In this document: positions 7,279 to 13,021 of the stretch, piece by piece
Numbering within the stretch: position 1 is the first letter of the stretch
Layout: each line of letters opens with the position of its first letter
Origin: Candidatus Wallbacteria bacterium
Lineage (GTDB): Bacteria; Muiribacteriota; JAQTZZ01
Reading direction: 5' to 3'
Assembly (NCBI GenBank): GCA_028687545.1
Contig: JAQTZZ010000076.1
Location: 1-13,021, forward strand
DNA length: 13,021 nt
Made by a program: the position numbers and the translations under genes
The notes under the pieces: generated by a model
What the model saw: only the letters and a program-made list of their open reading frames with translations
Database searches by the model: none
Told to the model about the DNA's origin: nothing

Positions 7279-8040
7279 CTAAAACATCCTTGTGACAGTG
7301 TTCCGGGCAGCCACTATGATTTCCAGCCCGGAAAAATTCTTGGAAAACTTGGAGCGCACAATTTCCGGATCATTGTTTTCTTTGGAAAGATGCGCCAGCA
7401 TGACTTTCTTGAGTTCAGGATGAATTACCTTTTTCAGGAAACCGACAGCGATCTCATTGTCCAGGTGTCCGTAAGGAGAAAGTATCCTGCGCTTGAGAAA
7501 TTCAGGATACTTTCCGGTCAGGAGCATCCTGTGGTCATAATTACTCTCCAATACCAGATAGTTTACCTGGTTAAGGTAATGAGTGGCGTTGATGCTGGGC
7601 TGACCAAGGTCTGTCGCGTAACCGAGAGAAAATTCAGGGGAGTCGATCCTGTACCCATAACAGACCGTGGAATCATGGAGCAGATTGAATCCTGTGATCT
7701 CCAGACTTTCGAATTTAAAAGGGGAATGATACTGTACGGCCTTCATTTCTGCTATCGGATATTCGCTTTCCATGAATTTGAAGATTTGCCTGGGAACGAA
7801 AAGCAGAGGCCTGGCTTTTTTGAGCATTTGCATCAATCCGGAGATATGATCCGAATGCTCGTGGGTAATCAGGACAAACTGAACATCAGAAAGTTTAAGT
7901 CCGAATTGCTCGAGCGAGCCTTCGATCCTGCGCAGGCTGATGCCGGCGTCGATCAATCCGCAGACTCCGCCGGATTGGAAAAGGAAACAGTTGCCGCTGC
8001 TGCCGCTTGCAAAACTCGCGAAAAGGTTTTGTCGATCAAT
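7279..8040 (-). CDS. walJ: WalJ/YycJ-like metallo-beta-lactamase-fold hydrolase (start codon non-canonical or frame-disrupted)
   Basis: This member of the YycJ/WalJ group of the metallo-beta-lactamase superfamily is a dinuclear metal-dependent hydrolase. Relatives are reported to have nuclease activity and effects on DNA replication or cell-wall control. Visible hallmarks, numbering from ATT 8040: ASGSSGN (11-17), LIDAG (29-33), metal ligands THEHSDH (59-65), YATDLG with a further metal Asp, ESNYDH, and HLSKENN near the C-terminus. Length of about 253 aa fits the family. The conserved N-terminal strand FASFASGSSGN is encoded, but its frame has no ATG, GTG or TTG between the preceding in-frame TGA and that motif. 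The first TTG (7956) would delete it. I place the start at ATT 8040, overlapping the nnrD TGA by 5 bp. The other option is a one-base frame disruption (see findings). It is followed after 1 nt by the 47-aa gene. Confidence 0.85.
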   Translation of the reverse strand: MDRQNLFASFASGSSGNCFLFQSGGVCGLIDAGISLRRIEGSLEQFGLKLSDVQFVLITHEHSDHISGLMQMLKKARPLLFVPRQIFKFMESEYPIAEMKAVQYHSPFKFESLEITGFNLLHDSTVCYGYRIDSPEFSLGYATDLGQPSINATHYLNQVNYLVLESNYDHRMLLTGKYPEFLKRRILSPYGHLDNEIAVGFLKKVIHPELKKVMLAHLSKENNDPEIVRSKFSKNFSGLEIIVAARNTVTRMF

Positions 8041-9592
8041 TCCGATTCTGCAACTCCAGATAGGCTTCGTTCAAATGTGACAGCATGGAGGTAGGGGTAA
8101 GCGGAGCCTGTCCTGTGGATTTCACGGTCAGATCCCCCAGAAATCCATGAAAATAAATACCGAGCAGAGCCGAGTCTGATAGAGTCCGTTCAGTTCCACC
8201 CTCAGCAATGAAGCCTGCGATGATTCCGGCCATCAGATCGCCCATCCCGCCAACCGCCATCCCCGGATTCCCGACCCTGGTGAAAATCGTCCGTCCGTCA
8301 GGAGTGGTGAGGAATGGGTTGGGGCCTTTGCCGACAATGTGACAGTGATGGTTCATTGCGAAATCACGGTAGAATTTCAAGAGGTCTTTCCTGATTTCAG
8401 CGGGATCGGTGTGACTGAAACGGCTTAATTCTCCAAGATGGGGCGTAAAAACAACTGGTTTCCCAGAGGAGATTTTTGAGAGAAATTCCGGATCAAGTGC
8501 ATTCACACCGTCAGCATCGATCAGCATAGTTCCCTGGAAGTTTTCGCAGGTTTTCCTGATGAAATCCCTGGTCGTAGGCAGGGTGCCCAGTCCAGGGCCG
8601 ATCAGCAGAACGTCGAATCTGGAAAGTCCCAGTTCCTGGGATGATGAAATACCGCCGTCAGAATCCTGTGCTAAAGCAAATGTGATTATTTCAGGGTCTT
8701 TCGCTGCAACCAGTGTTTCGATTTCAGCTGGAACGGCCAGAGTGACCAGGCCGGTTCCCACCCTCAGGGCGCCTTGCGAGGAAAAAAGAGGGGCACCATA
8801 CATGCCCTTTGAGCCCGCCACTATTAACAGCTTTCCGTAATCACCCTTATGGCTGTTTTTCAAGCGTTTGCGCAGTAATTTTGGAACATCCTTGCGGCTC
8901 AGGAGATGAGTGTCGATGGTGAAATCGTCCAATGCTGCCTTCGGGATGCCGATGATGCCGAGATAGATTTCCCCGGCATAGTCAAGAGCAGGAGAAAGGA
9001 AAAGCCCTGGTTTTGCGAATCCGAGAGCCAGGGTGTAATCAGCGCAGAAGCTGTCCTCTGCCGCATTTCCGCTGGTAGCACAGATTCCGCTTGGTACGTC
9101 CACCGCAATTTTCAGGGAGTGAGTGGAGGCGGCGAGACGATTCAGTTTTCTGACGCAGTCAGGCAGTTCACCCTTGAAACCGGTGCCGAATACAGCGTCA
9201 AAGATGCAGGAAGCTTGTCTGAAATGGGTGACGAGCATTTCTTCGCTGAGGCTTTTGACCCAGAAAAGCTTTCCGGGAAAGGATTTCTCGAATATTTCAA
9301 GGTTTGTGCGGCAGTCCGGGCTCAGCTTGTCAGGGTTTCCGGTCATGATCACCCCGGCAGGATATCCGTTGTGCGATGCGATTCTTGCGCAAGCCAGGCC
9401 GTCCCCGCCGTTATTGCCGGATCCGCAGAGGAAGAGAAGCTCGCGTCCTGAGGCTGGGGGCAGTTTTTCCTTTAAAAGAATGAAAAGCTCGTGGCCCGCA
9501 TTTTCCATTAGGATCAGCGAAGGAATTCCGAATTTCTCGGAGGCTGTTTTATCGATTTCGCGCATTGTGTCGGCGCTGACAAGTTCGAACAT
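8036..9592 (-). CDS. nnrD: Bifunctional NAD(P)HX epimerase / ADP- or ATP-dependent NAD(P)HX dehydratase
   Basis: This 518-aa cytoplasmic repair enzyme (also called YjeF or Nnr) reconverts hydrated, inactive NADHX/NADPHX to NAD(P)H. The N-terminal YjeF_N epimerase domain (about 1-225) shows MREIDKTA, GSGNNGGDGLACARIA at 57-72, DAVFGTGFKGEL and VDVPSGI. The C-terminal kinase-like dehydratase domain (about 235-515) shows VAGSKGMYGAPLFSSQGALR, IGPGLG at 331-336, DADGVNAL, TPHLGE at 383-388 and GNPGMAVGGMGD at 441-452, where D452 is the expected catalytic base. The family form of this last motif is usually GMATGGSGDVL, so this copy is somewhat divergent. ATG 9592 is chosen over TTG 9631: it has AAGGA 6 nt upstream and begins in the family style (FELVSADTMREID). 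It is the first gene of the four-gene minus-strand operon. Confidence 0.95.
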   Translation of the reverse strand: MFELVSADTMREIDKTASEKFGIPSLILMENAGHELFILLKEKLPPASGRELLFLCGSGNNGGDGLACARIASHNGYPAGVIMTGNPDKLSPDCRTNLEIFEKSFPGKLFWVKSLSEEMLVTHFRQASCIFDAVFGTGFKGELPDCVRKLNRLAASTHSLKIAVDVPSGICATSGNAAEDSFCADYTLALGFAKPGLFLSPALDYAGEIYLGIIGIPKAALDDFTIDTHLLSRKDVPKLLRKRLKNSHKGDYGKLLIVAGSKGMYGAPLFSSQGALRVGTGLVTLAVPAEIETLVAAKDPEIITFALAQDSDGGISSSQELGLSRFDVLLIGPGLGTLPTTRDFIRKTCENFQGTMLIDADGVNALDPEFLSKISSGKPVVFTPHLGELSRFSHTDPAEIRKDLLKFYRDFAMNHHCHIVGKGPNPFLTTPDGRTIFTRVGNPGMAVGGMGDLMAGIIAGFIAEGGTERTLSDSALLGIYFHGFLGDLTVKSTGQAPLTPTSMLSHLNEAYLELQNRN

Positions 9593-9619
9593 GGTGTCCT
9601 TCCGGTTCTTGATGCTCAC

Positions 9620-9648
9620 AGTATAATTCAACCCGACACAGCTTTCAA
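9620..9648 (-). promoter_or_regulatory. Sigma-70-type promoter of the nnrD operon
   Basis: On the minus strand TTGAAA (9648..9643), 17 bp, TATACT (9625..9620). The predicted start is near 9613 (A), about 21 nt before the nnrD ATG and upstream of its AAGGA. This also argues against the TTG at 9631, which would lie between the -35 and -10 boxes. Confidence 0.7.
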
Positions 9649-9655
9649 TGCTCTG

Positions 9656-9690
9656 CCGGATTCCATGATTTGTAGCATAAGGGAATCTGG
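9656..9690. repeat. Imperfect dyad between divergent promoters (possible operator)
   Basis: CCGGATTCC at 9656-9664 and GGAATCTGG at 9682-9690 are inverted repeats matching at 8 of 9 positions, separated by 17 bp. The right arm lies in the spacer of the plus-strand promoter and the -35 box TTGTAG sits between the arms. The left arm lies 7 bp upstream of the nnrD -35 box. The position would suit a regulator of one or both genes, but no regulator is encoded in the window. Confidence 0.35.
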
Positions 9691-9698
9691 TTTATTAT
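9670..9698 (+). promoter_or_regulatory. Sigma-70-type promoter of the NYN-mnmG pair
   Basis: TTGTAG (9670-9675), 17 bp, TATTAT (9693-9698). The expected transcript begins near 9705 (A) and has a short A-rich leader containing AGGAG at 9713-9717, five bases before the ATG at 9723. Confidence 0.6.
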
Positions 9699-9722
9699 TG
9701 AAACAAAAAAACAGGAGACCAG

Positions 9723-10391
9723 ATGGGAAAAAAAGTAGCGATCATAGTTGACTGGGACAATTTCCGCAAAAGCTTGTCCTTCCATGCCAGAAAAGCGAGG
9801 AGGGATTTTTTTGATTACAATGATTCGAAAAAATTGCTTGGATTCTTCAGAAATTTTCTGGATGCTGATGAAGAACTCTACAGGATTTTCGTCTATACCG
9901 CGCAGCTGATGCCGCTCCCTGACCTGAAGAAAGTGCTGGACGAACTTGAGGGGAGGAAAAAATTCTCCCAGAAATCAAGGAAGGCATTCAAGGAAGGGGA
10001 TTACCAGAAATATTACGAGAGAATCACCGCGTTCAACGAGAGCATGGCTGCAGAAGAATTTTTCGCCCTCCGGCTTGGAAGCATCAAGATTGTAGGTCTG
10101 GACGAAGACGGATCGCTGGACATGGTCCAGAAAGGCGTGGACATGCTGCTCGGCCTGGATATTGCGCATCTTGCTTACCTCAAGCTGATCGACAGGATCA
10201 TGGTTTTCTCATTCGACACAGACATCAAGCCTGCGCTGAAATGCGCGAGAATCTATGGGATTCAGGTGATCCTTCCCAGTATCGAGGGGTCTTCATTCCA
10301 GCCTTCCCAGATTCTGAAAAAACATGCAGACATTCTGCGGGTGAAGAAGTTCGGCGGTCTGATCGGGAAAAATTCTCTGGAACTGGACTGA
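9723..10391 (+). CDS. NYN-domain (PIN-like, LabA/DUF88-type) putative ribonuclease
   Basis: The 222-aa protein has the acidic-residue pattern of NYN/PIN-like nucleases: VDWDNF at 9-14 (D10, D12), KGVDMLLGLDI at 137-147 (D140, D146) and FSFDTDIKPAL at 162-172 (D165, D167). These would coordinate a metal ion for RNA cleavage. A basic helical insert (about 75-100, GRKKFSQKSRKAFKEGDYQ) lies between the first and second motifs. The usual SGDxDF motif is replaced by SFDTD, so the third site is slightly atypical. Start ATG 9723 follows AGGAG with a 5-nt spacer. No signal peptide or TM segment is present, so it is cytoplasmic. mnmG follows after 43 bp on the same strand, probably in the same transcript, which suggests but does not prove a link to tRNA or other RNA metabolism. 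Target RNA unknown. Confidence 0.88.
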   Translation: MGKKVAIIVDWDNFRKSLSFHARKARRDFFDYNDSKKLLGFFRNFLDADEELYRIFVYTAQLMPLPDLKKVLDELEGRKKFSQKSRKAFKEGDYQKYYERITAFNESMAAEEFFALRLGSIKIVGLDEDGSLDMVQKGVDMLLGLDIAHLAYLKLIDRIMVFSFDTDIKPALKCARIYGIQVILPSIEGSSFQPSQILKKHADILRVKKFGGLIGKNSLELD

Positions 10392-10434
10392 TTATTCGGA
10401 ACAGTCTGATCATCCCTGAACGGATAATTCTGCA

Positions 10435-12303
10435 ATGAAGACTTTTTATTACCAGGTGATCATAGTGGGCGGCGGGCACGCCGGATGCGAAGCTGCCCTC
10501 GCCTCGGCCAGGATGGGTATTTCCACCCTGCTTTTATCATTGAATCTGGAAAACCTGGCGCTCGCGCCCTGCAATCCCTCGATGGGAGGGCCGGGCAAAG
10601 GTCACCTGATCGCAGAGATCGACGCGCTGGGAGGAGAGATCGGGCGGAATACGGAGAGGTCCTATGTTCAGGTGCGTACCCTGAATTCTTCCAAGGGCAG
10701 CGCAGTCCAGTCATTTCGCGCCCAGATCGACAAGGAAATGTACCGGAAAAACATGCGGCAGGTACTGGAGGGGCAGAAAAACCTGGATCTCAAGCAGGCC
10801 GAAGTGGATTCGATTCTGGTCGAAGACGGCAGAGTCGCCGGGGTCACAGTCAGGACAGGTCTAGAATACAGGTCTTCAGCCGTAATTTTATGTACAGGCA
10901 CATATCTGCGCAGCTTTCTGGTGGTAGGCCCCAGGCGATACGCCGGAGGACCCCACGGCCAGCCAGCCAGCTTTGCGCTGGGAAACTGGCTGCAGAAAAA
11001 TGGTTTTTCATTGAGACGTCTGCAGACGGCTACACCCTGCCGGGTGGATAGAGCCAGTCTGGATTATTCGGCGTTCCAGCCGCTGCCCGGCGAGACTCCG
11101 CATCCTGAAGTATCATTTTTTCTCAGGCTTCCCGAGCGTGAACAGCTGCCAAGTTTTCTCACTTTCACCAATGAAAAAACAGCGGGCGTTTTGCGCGAAA
11201 ACATCCATACCTCGCCGCTGGTGATAGGCAACATCGTAAACACCGGTCCTCGTCACTGTCCTTCAATCGACAGGAAGATCATGAAATTTCCGGAAAAAAG
11301 CGTGCACCAGGTGTTTGTGGAGCCTGAAGGATATCAGAGTAATGAAATGTATATCCAGGGCGTGACCAGCGCCACTCCACCTGAAGTGCAGGAAAAACTT
11401 CTCAAGACTTTACCCGGTTTTTCAGGTGTGAAAGTGACCAGATTCGGTTACGGAATTGAATATGACGCCCTGGAACCGTCTGAATTGACGCTTACTCTTG
11501 AATCAAAGAAAATTTCCGGACTTTTCTTTGCAGGGCAGATCAATGGGACTTCCGGATACGAAGAAGCCGCTGCTCAGGGGATCATGGCAGGCATCAACGC
11601 CGCTCTGCATTCTACCGGGAAGGAACCGTTTCATCTGATGCGCGATCAGGCCTATATCGGAGTCCTGATCGATGATCTGATCACCAAAGTCTTTTACGAG
11701 CCTTACAGAATGTATACAGCGCGTGTCGAATTCAGGCTGAAACTAAGGGTGGACAATGCCAACAGGCGGCTTTCCAAGATCGGCTGCAGGCTTGGATTGC
11801 TCTCTCTTACTGAGTATCAGCGGGTGCGTGAAAAATGGATTTCAGTGCTTGCGAATCTGCGGAAATTGAAGAGCTTCCATTTTTTCCCTGATAAAGCCAC
11901 AAATGAGCTGTTGACCGGATTCGGGTCCGCCACCCTCAAAAAATCCGTGAACGGGATCGAGATGCTTGGCAGGCCGGAAATTGATCTGATAAGGCTTGAA
12001 AAACTGGGATATCCCGGAGGATTCACCGGGAATTTCCAGACTGTCAAGACCGAAGCTGTTTATTCCGGCTACTGGAAGCGGCATCAAGCTGAGATCGAGC
12101 GTTTCCGCAATCTGGAGCGTGTCAGGCTGATAAATCTGGATTATCAGGCAATCCAGGGTCTCAGGAACGAGGCCAGGGAAAGGCTTTCCACAATCAGACC
12201 CTCGAATCTGGGTCAGGCCGCGAGATTACAGGGAGTCACTCCGTCAGACATAACGGTTTTGATGCGGTATCTGAAAAATTGGAATGATGAGGTCAGGTCG
12301 TGA
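10435..12303 (+). CDS. mnmG: tRNA uridine-5-carboxymethylaminomethyl modification enzyme MnmG (GidA)
   Basis: The 622-aa length matches the family. MnmG is an FAD enzyme that with MnmE installs the (carboxymethyl)aminomethyl group on C5 of wobble uridine 34 in certain tRNAs, using a methylene-tetrahydrofolate-derived carbon. The FAD-binding Rossmann motif is VGGGHAGCEAALASARMG (11-28). Other signatures are APCNPSMGGPGKGHLIAEID (44-63, C46), CTGTYL, TNEKTAGVLREN, GPRHCPSID with conserved C275, HQVFVEPEG, GQINGTSGYEEAAAQG (367-382), IGVLIDD and EPYRM. The C-terminal helical domain includes LRNEARERL and GQAARLQGVTPSDI. Some positions usually constant are changed: KTGTPPR appears as QTATPCR near 197-203 and FTSRAEYRL as YTARVEFRL. 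I still regard it as a functional ortholog. The SD before ATG 10435 is weak, so it may depend on translation of the upstream NYN gene. mnmE is not in the window. Confidence 0.97.
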   Translation: MKTFYYQVIIVGGGHAGCEAALASARMGISTLLLSLNLENLALAPCNPSMGGPGKGHLIAEIDALGGEIGRNTERSYVQVRTLNSSKGSAVQSFRAQIDKEMYRKNMRQVLEGQKNLDLKQAEVDSILVEDGRVAGVTVRTGLEYRSSAVILCTGTYLRSFLVVGPRRYAGGPHGQPASFALGNWLQKNGFSLRRLQTATPCRVDRASLDYSAFQPLPGETPHPEVSFFLRLPEREQLPSFLTFTNEKTAGVLRENIHTSPLVIGNIVNTGPRHCPSIDRKIMKFPEKSVHQVFVEPEGYQSNEMYIQGVTSATPPEVQEKLLKTLPGFSGVKVTRFGYGIEYDALEPSELTLTLESKKISGLFFAGQINGTSGYEEAAAQGIMAGINAALHSTGKEPFHLMRDQAYIGVLIDDLITKVFYEPYRMYTARVEFRLKLRVDNANRRLSKIGCRLGLLSLTEYQRVREKWISVLANLRKLKSFHFFPDKATNELLTGFGSATLKKSVNGIEMLGRPEIDLIRLEKLGYPGGFTGNFQTVKTEAVYSGYWKRHQAEIERFRNLERVRLINLDYQAIQGLRNEARERLSTIRPSNLGQAARLQGVTPSDITVLMRYLKNWNDEVRS

Positions 12304-12346
12304 TTTGGGCTTGAAATCGGGAACGACCAGACTCCTATCCTGTTGT

Positions 12347-13021
12347 TTAGATCAAGCCCGCCGCCTGAGCTTCGATCCAGCCTGAAAGACCGTTCGGCAG
12401 GGAGATCCTCAGCCAGTTTTCCTGATGTTCAATCACCTTGACTCTGGCGCCTTCATTGAGTTTGAAGGAGACAGCCTCTTCCAGCGATGGTCCGACGAAC
12501 ACTCCCTGCTGGTCGTTAAGGATCACAGCCAGCTCCTGATTACGCGTCAGATAGCCTGCCGCGCTTGTACTGAAAAGGATCAGAGTGAAAACCCCAAGTG
12601 TGAGAATCAAGGCCAGCGGAACGGTTTTTTTCCAAACCCTCAGAGCTGTAAGGGACCCCACAAACATTAAAAGCAAGGTGGAAAGATTGAAGAACAGGTC
12701 GGGATTGAGTCTGAGCAGATATTTTTCCAAAAGGGTTTCTTCGGTATGGATTTTGTCTTTTGTGCTGGAAATGGCGTAGTCGAGGTTGGATCTGGCATCT
12801 TTGTCATATCGGATCCGGAGGGACTTTTCATAATATTGTATCGCTGAGCCGAGCCTGCCTGACTTGAAATAGGCATTCCCAAGATTGTAATAGATATCAG
12901 GGTCGCGGAGTCTATCCGCTATTCCCTGGAACGCCTTGGCTGCTTCCGGATATTTTTTGTCTCTGTAGAGGCTGACTCCGTCCTGGAATTGTTTTTCCGA
13001 TTCCGATTCAAGGCAATCAGC
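12347..13021 (-). CDS. batE: BatE-like protein: TPR repeats, two TM segments and C-terminal SH3-like domain (5' end cut by window edge)
   Basis: The visible 224 residues enter from the right edge and end at TAA 12347. Residues 9-80 hold tetratricopeptide repeats (QFQDGVSLYRDKKYPEAAKAF, then YYNLGNAYFKSGRLGSAIQYYEKSL). Two TM helices follow at about 108-127 (LFFNLSTLLLMFVGSLTAL) and 134-153 (VPLALILTLGVFTLILF), then a bacterial SH3-like domain at 163-224 (VFVGPS, LNEGARVKVIE, NWLRISLPNGLSGWI). This order matches BatE of the Bacteroides-type aerotolerance (Bat) operon, which is usually next to moxR and the VWA-domain genes batA and batB. By comparison only a signal peptide of roughly 20 residues should be missing. 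A TTG at 12730 is a false internal start, since the open frame and TPRs continue upstream of it. The gene converges on mnmG with a 43-bp gap. The rest of the Bat cluster, if present, lies to the right. Confidence 0.85.
   Translation of the reverse strand, partial: ADCLESESEKQFQDGVSLYRDKKYPEAAKAFQGIADRLRDPDIYYNLGNAYFKSGRLGSAIQYYEKSLRIRYDKDARSNLDYAISSTKDKIHTEETLLEKYLLRLNPDLFFNLSTLLLMFVGSLTALRVWKKTVPLALILTLGVFTLILFSTSAAGYLTRNQELAVILNDQQGVFVGPSLEEAVSFKLNEGARVKVIEHQENWLRISLPNGLSGWIEAQAAGLI

Noticed and set aside
7267-8094. 275-codon open frame antisense to the WalJ-like gene
   Set aside because: It covers the opposite strand of a gene with clear metallo-beta-lactamase motifs, has no SD, and its product has no recognisable feature.
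12307-12359. Inverted repeat GGGCTTGA / TCAAGCCC between mnmG and the BatE-like gene, as a bidirectional terminator
   Set aside because: The stem is only 8 bp with a 37-nt loop and no T-run on either side, and one arm is coding sequence of the BatE-like gene. It is likely chance.
12347-12730. Short 127-aa membrane/SH3 protein starting at TTG 12730
   Set aside because: The frame is open to the right window edge and encodes TPR repeats in the same order as BatE, so 12730 is internal.
1-13021. A new defence, toxin-antitoxin, CRISPR or mobile system
   Set aside because: No repeats of array type, terminal inverted repeats, transposase, integrase or typical toxin-antitoxin pair was seen. The short gene at the left edge is too incomplete to judge.

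Overview
The window is ordinary bacterial chromosome, compactly coded on both strands with no tRNA, rRNA, CRISPR array, insertion sequence or phage gene. A probable outer-membrane beta-barrel protein ending in phenylalanine and several exported or membrane proteins point to a diderm (Gram-negative-type) bacterium. Base composition is moderate and promoters are of the sigma-70 type. The divergence of the housekeeping proteins from textbook sequences suggests an uncultured or poorly sampled phylum, but the lineage cannot be named from this sequence alone.

Layout, left to right. (1) The minus-strand start of a small unknown protein, cut by the window edge, lies just behind a secreted GH13 alpha-glucan-active enzyme with an N-terminal CBM48-like domain. 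(2) Divergent from it is mfd, the transcription-repair coupling factor. The two genes are driven by back-to-back promoters whose -35 boxes occupy the same 7-bp sequence, and the mfd promoter is so close to its ATG that the mRNA should be leaderless. (3) After mfd comes a probable outer-membrane beta-barrel protein of unknown function. Its end overlaps by 11 bp the end of a convergent membrane-protein gene. (4) That gene is the last of a tightly packed four-gene minus-strand operon: nnrD (NAD(P)HX repair), walJ/yycJ-like metallo-beta-lactamase-fold gene, a 47-codon unknown gene, and a three-TM protein. Each junction overlaps or has a 1-nt gap. (5) Divergent from nnrD, a plus-strand pair encodes a NYN-domain (PIN-like) putative nuclease and MnmG, the tRNA wobble-uridine modification enzyme. 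An imperfect dyad lies between the two divergent promoters. (6) At the right edge is a convergent BatE-like protein (TPR, two TM segments, SH3-like domain), lacking only its extreme N-terminus.

Functionally this is a mixture of maintenance genes: metabolite repair, DNA repair, tRNA modification and envelope proteins. I see no clear defence or secretion system. The most noteworthy points are the WalJ homologue with no AUG, GUG or UUG at its conserved N-terminus, the coupled 47-aa/membrane-protein pair, and the two divergent promoter regions.
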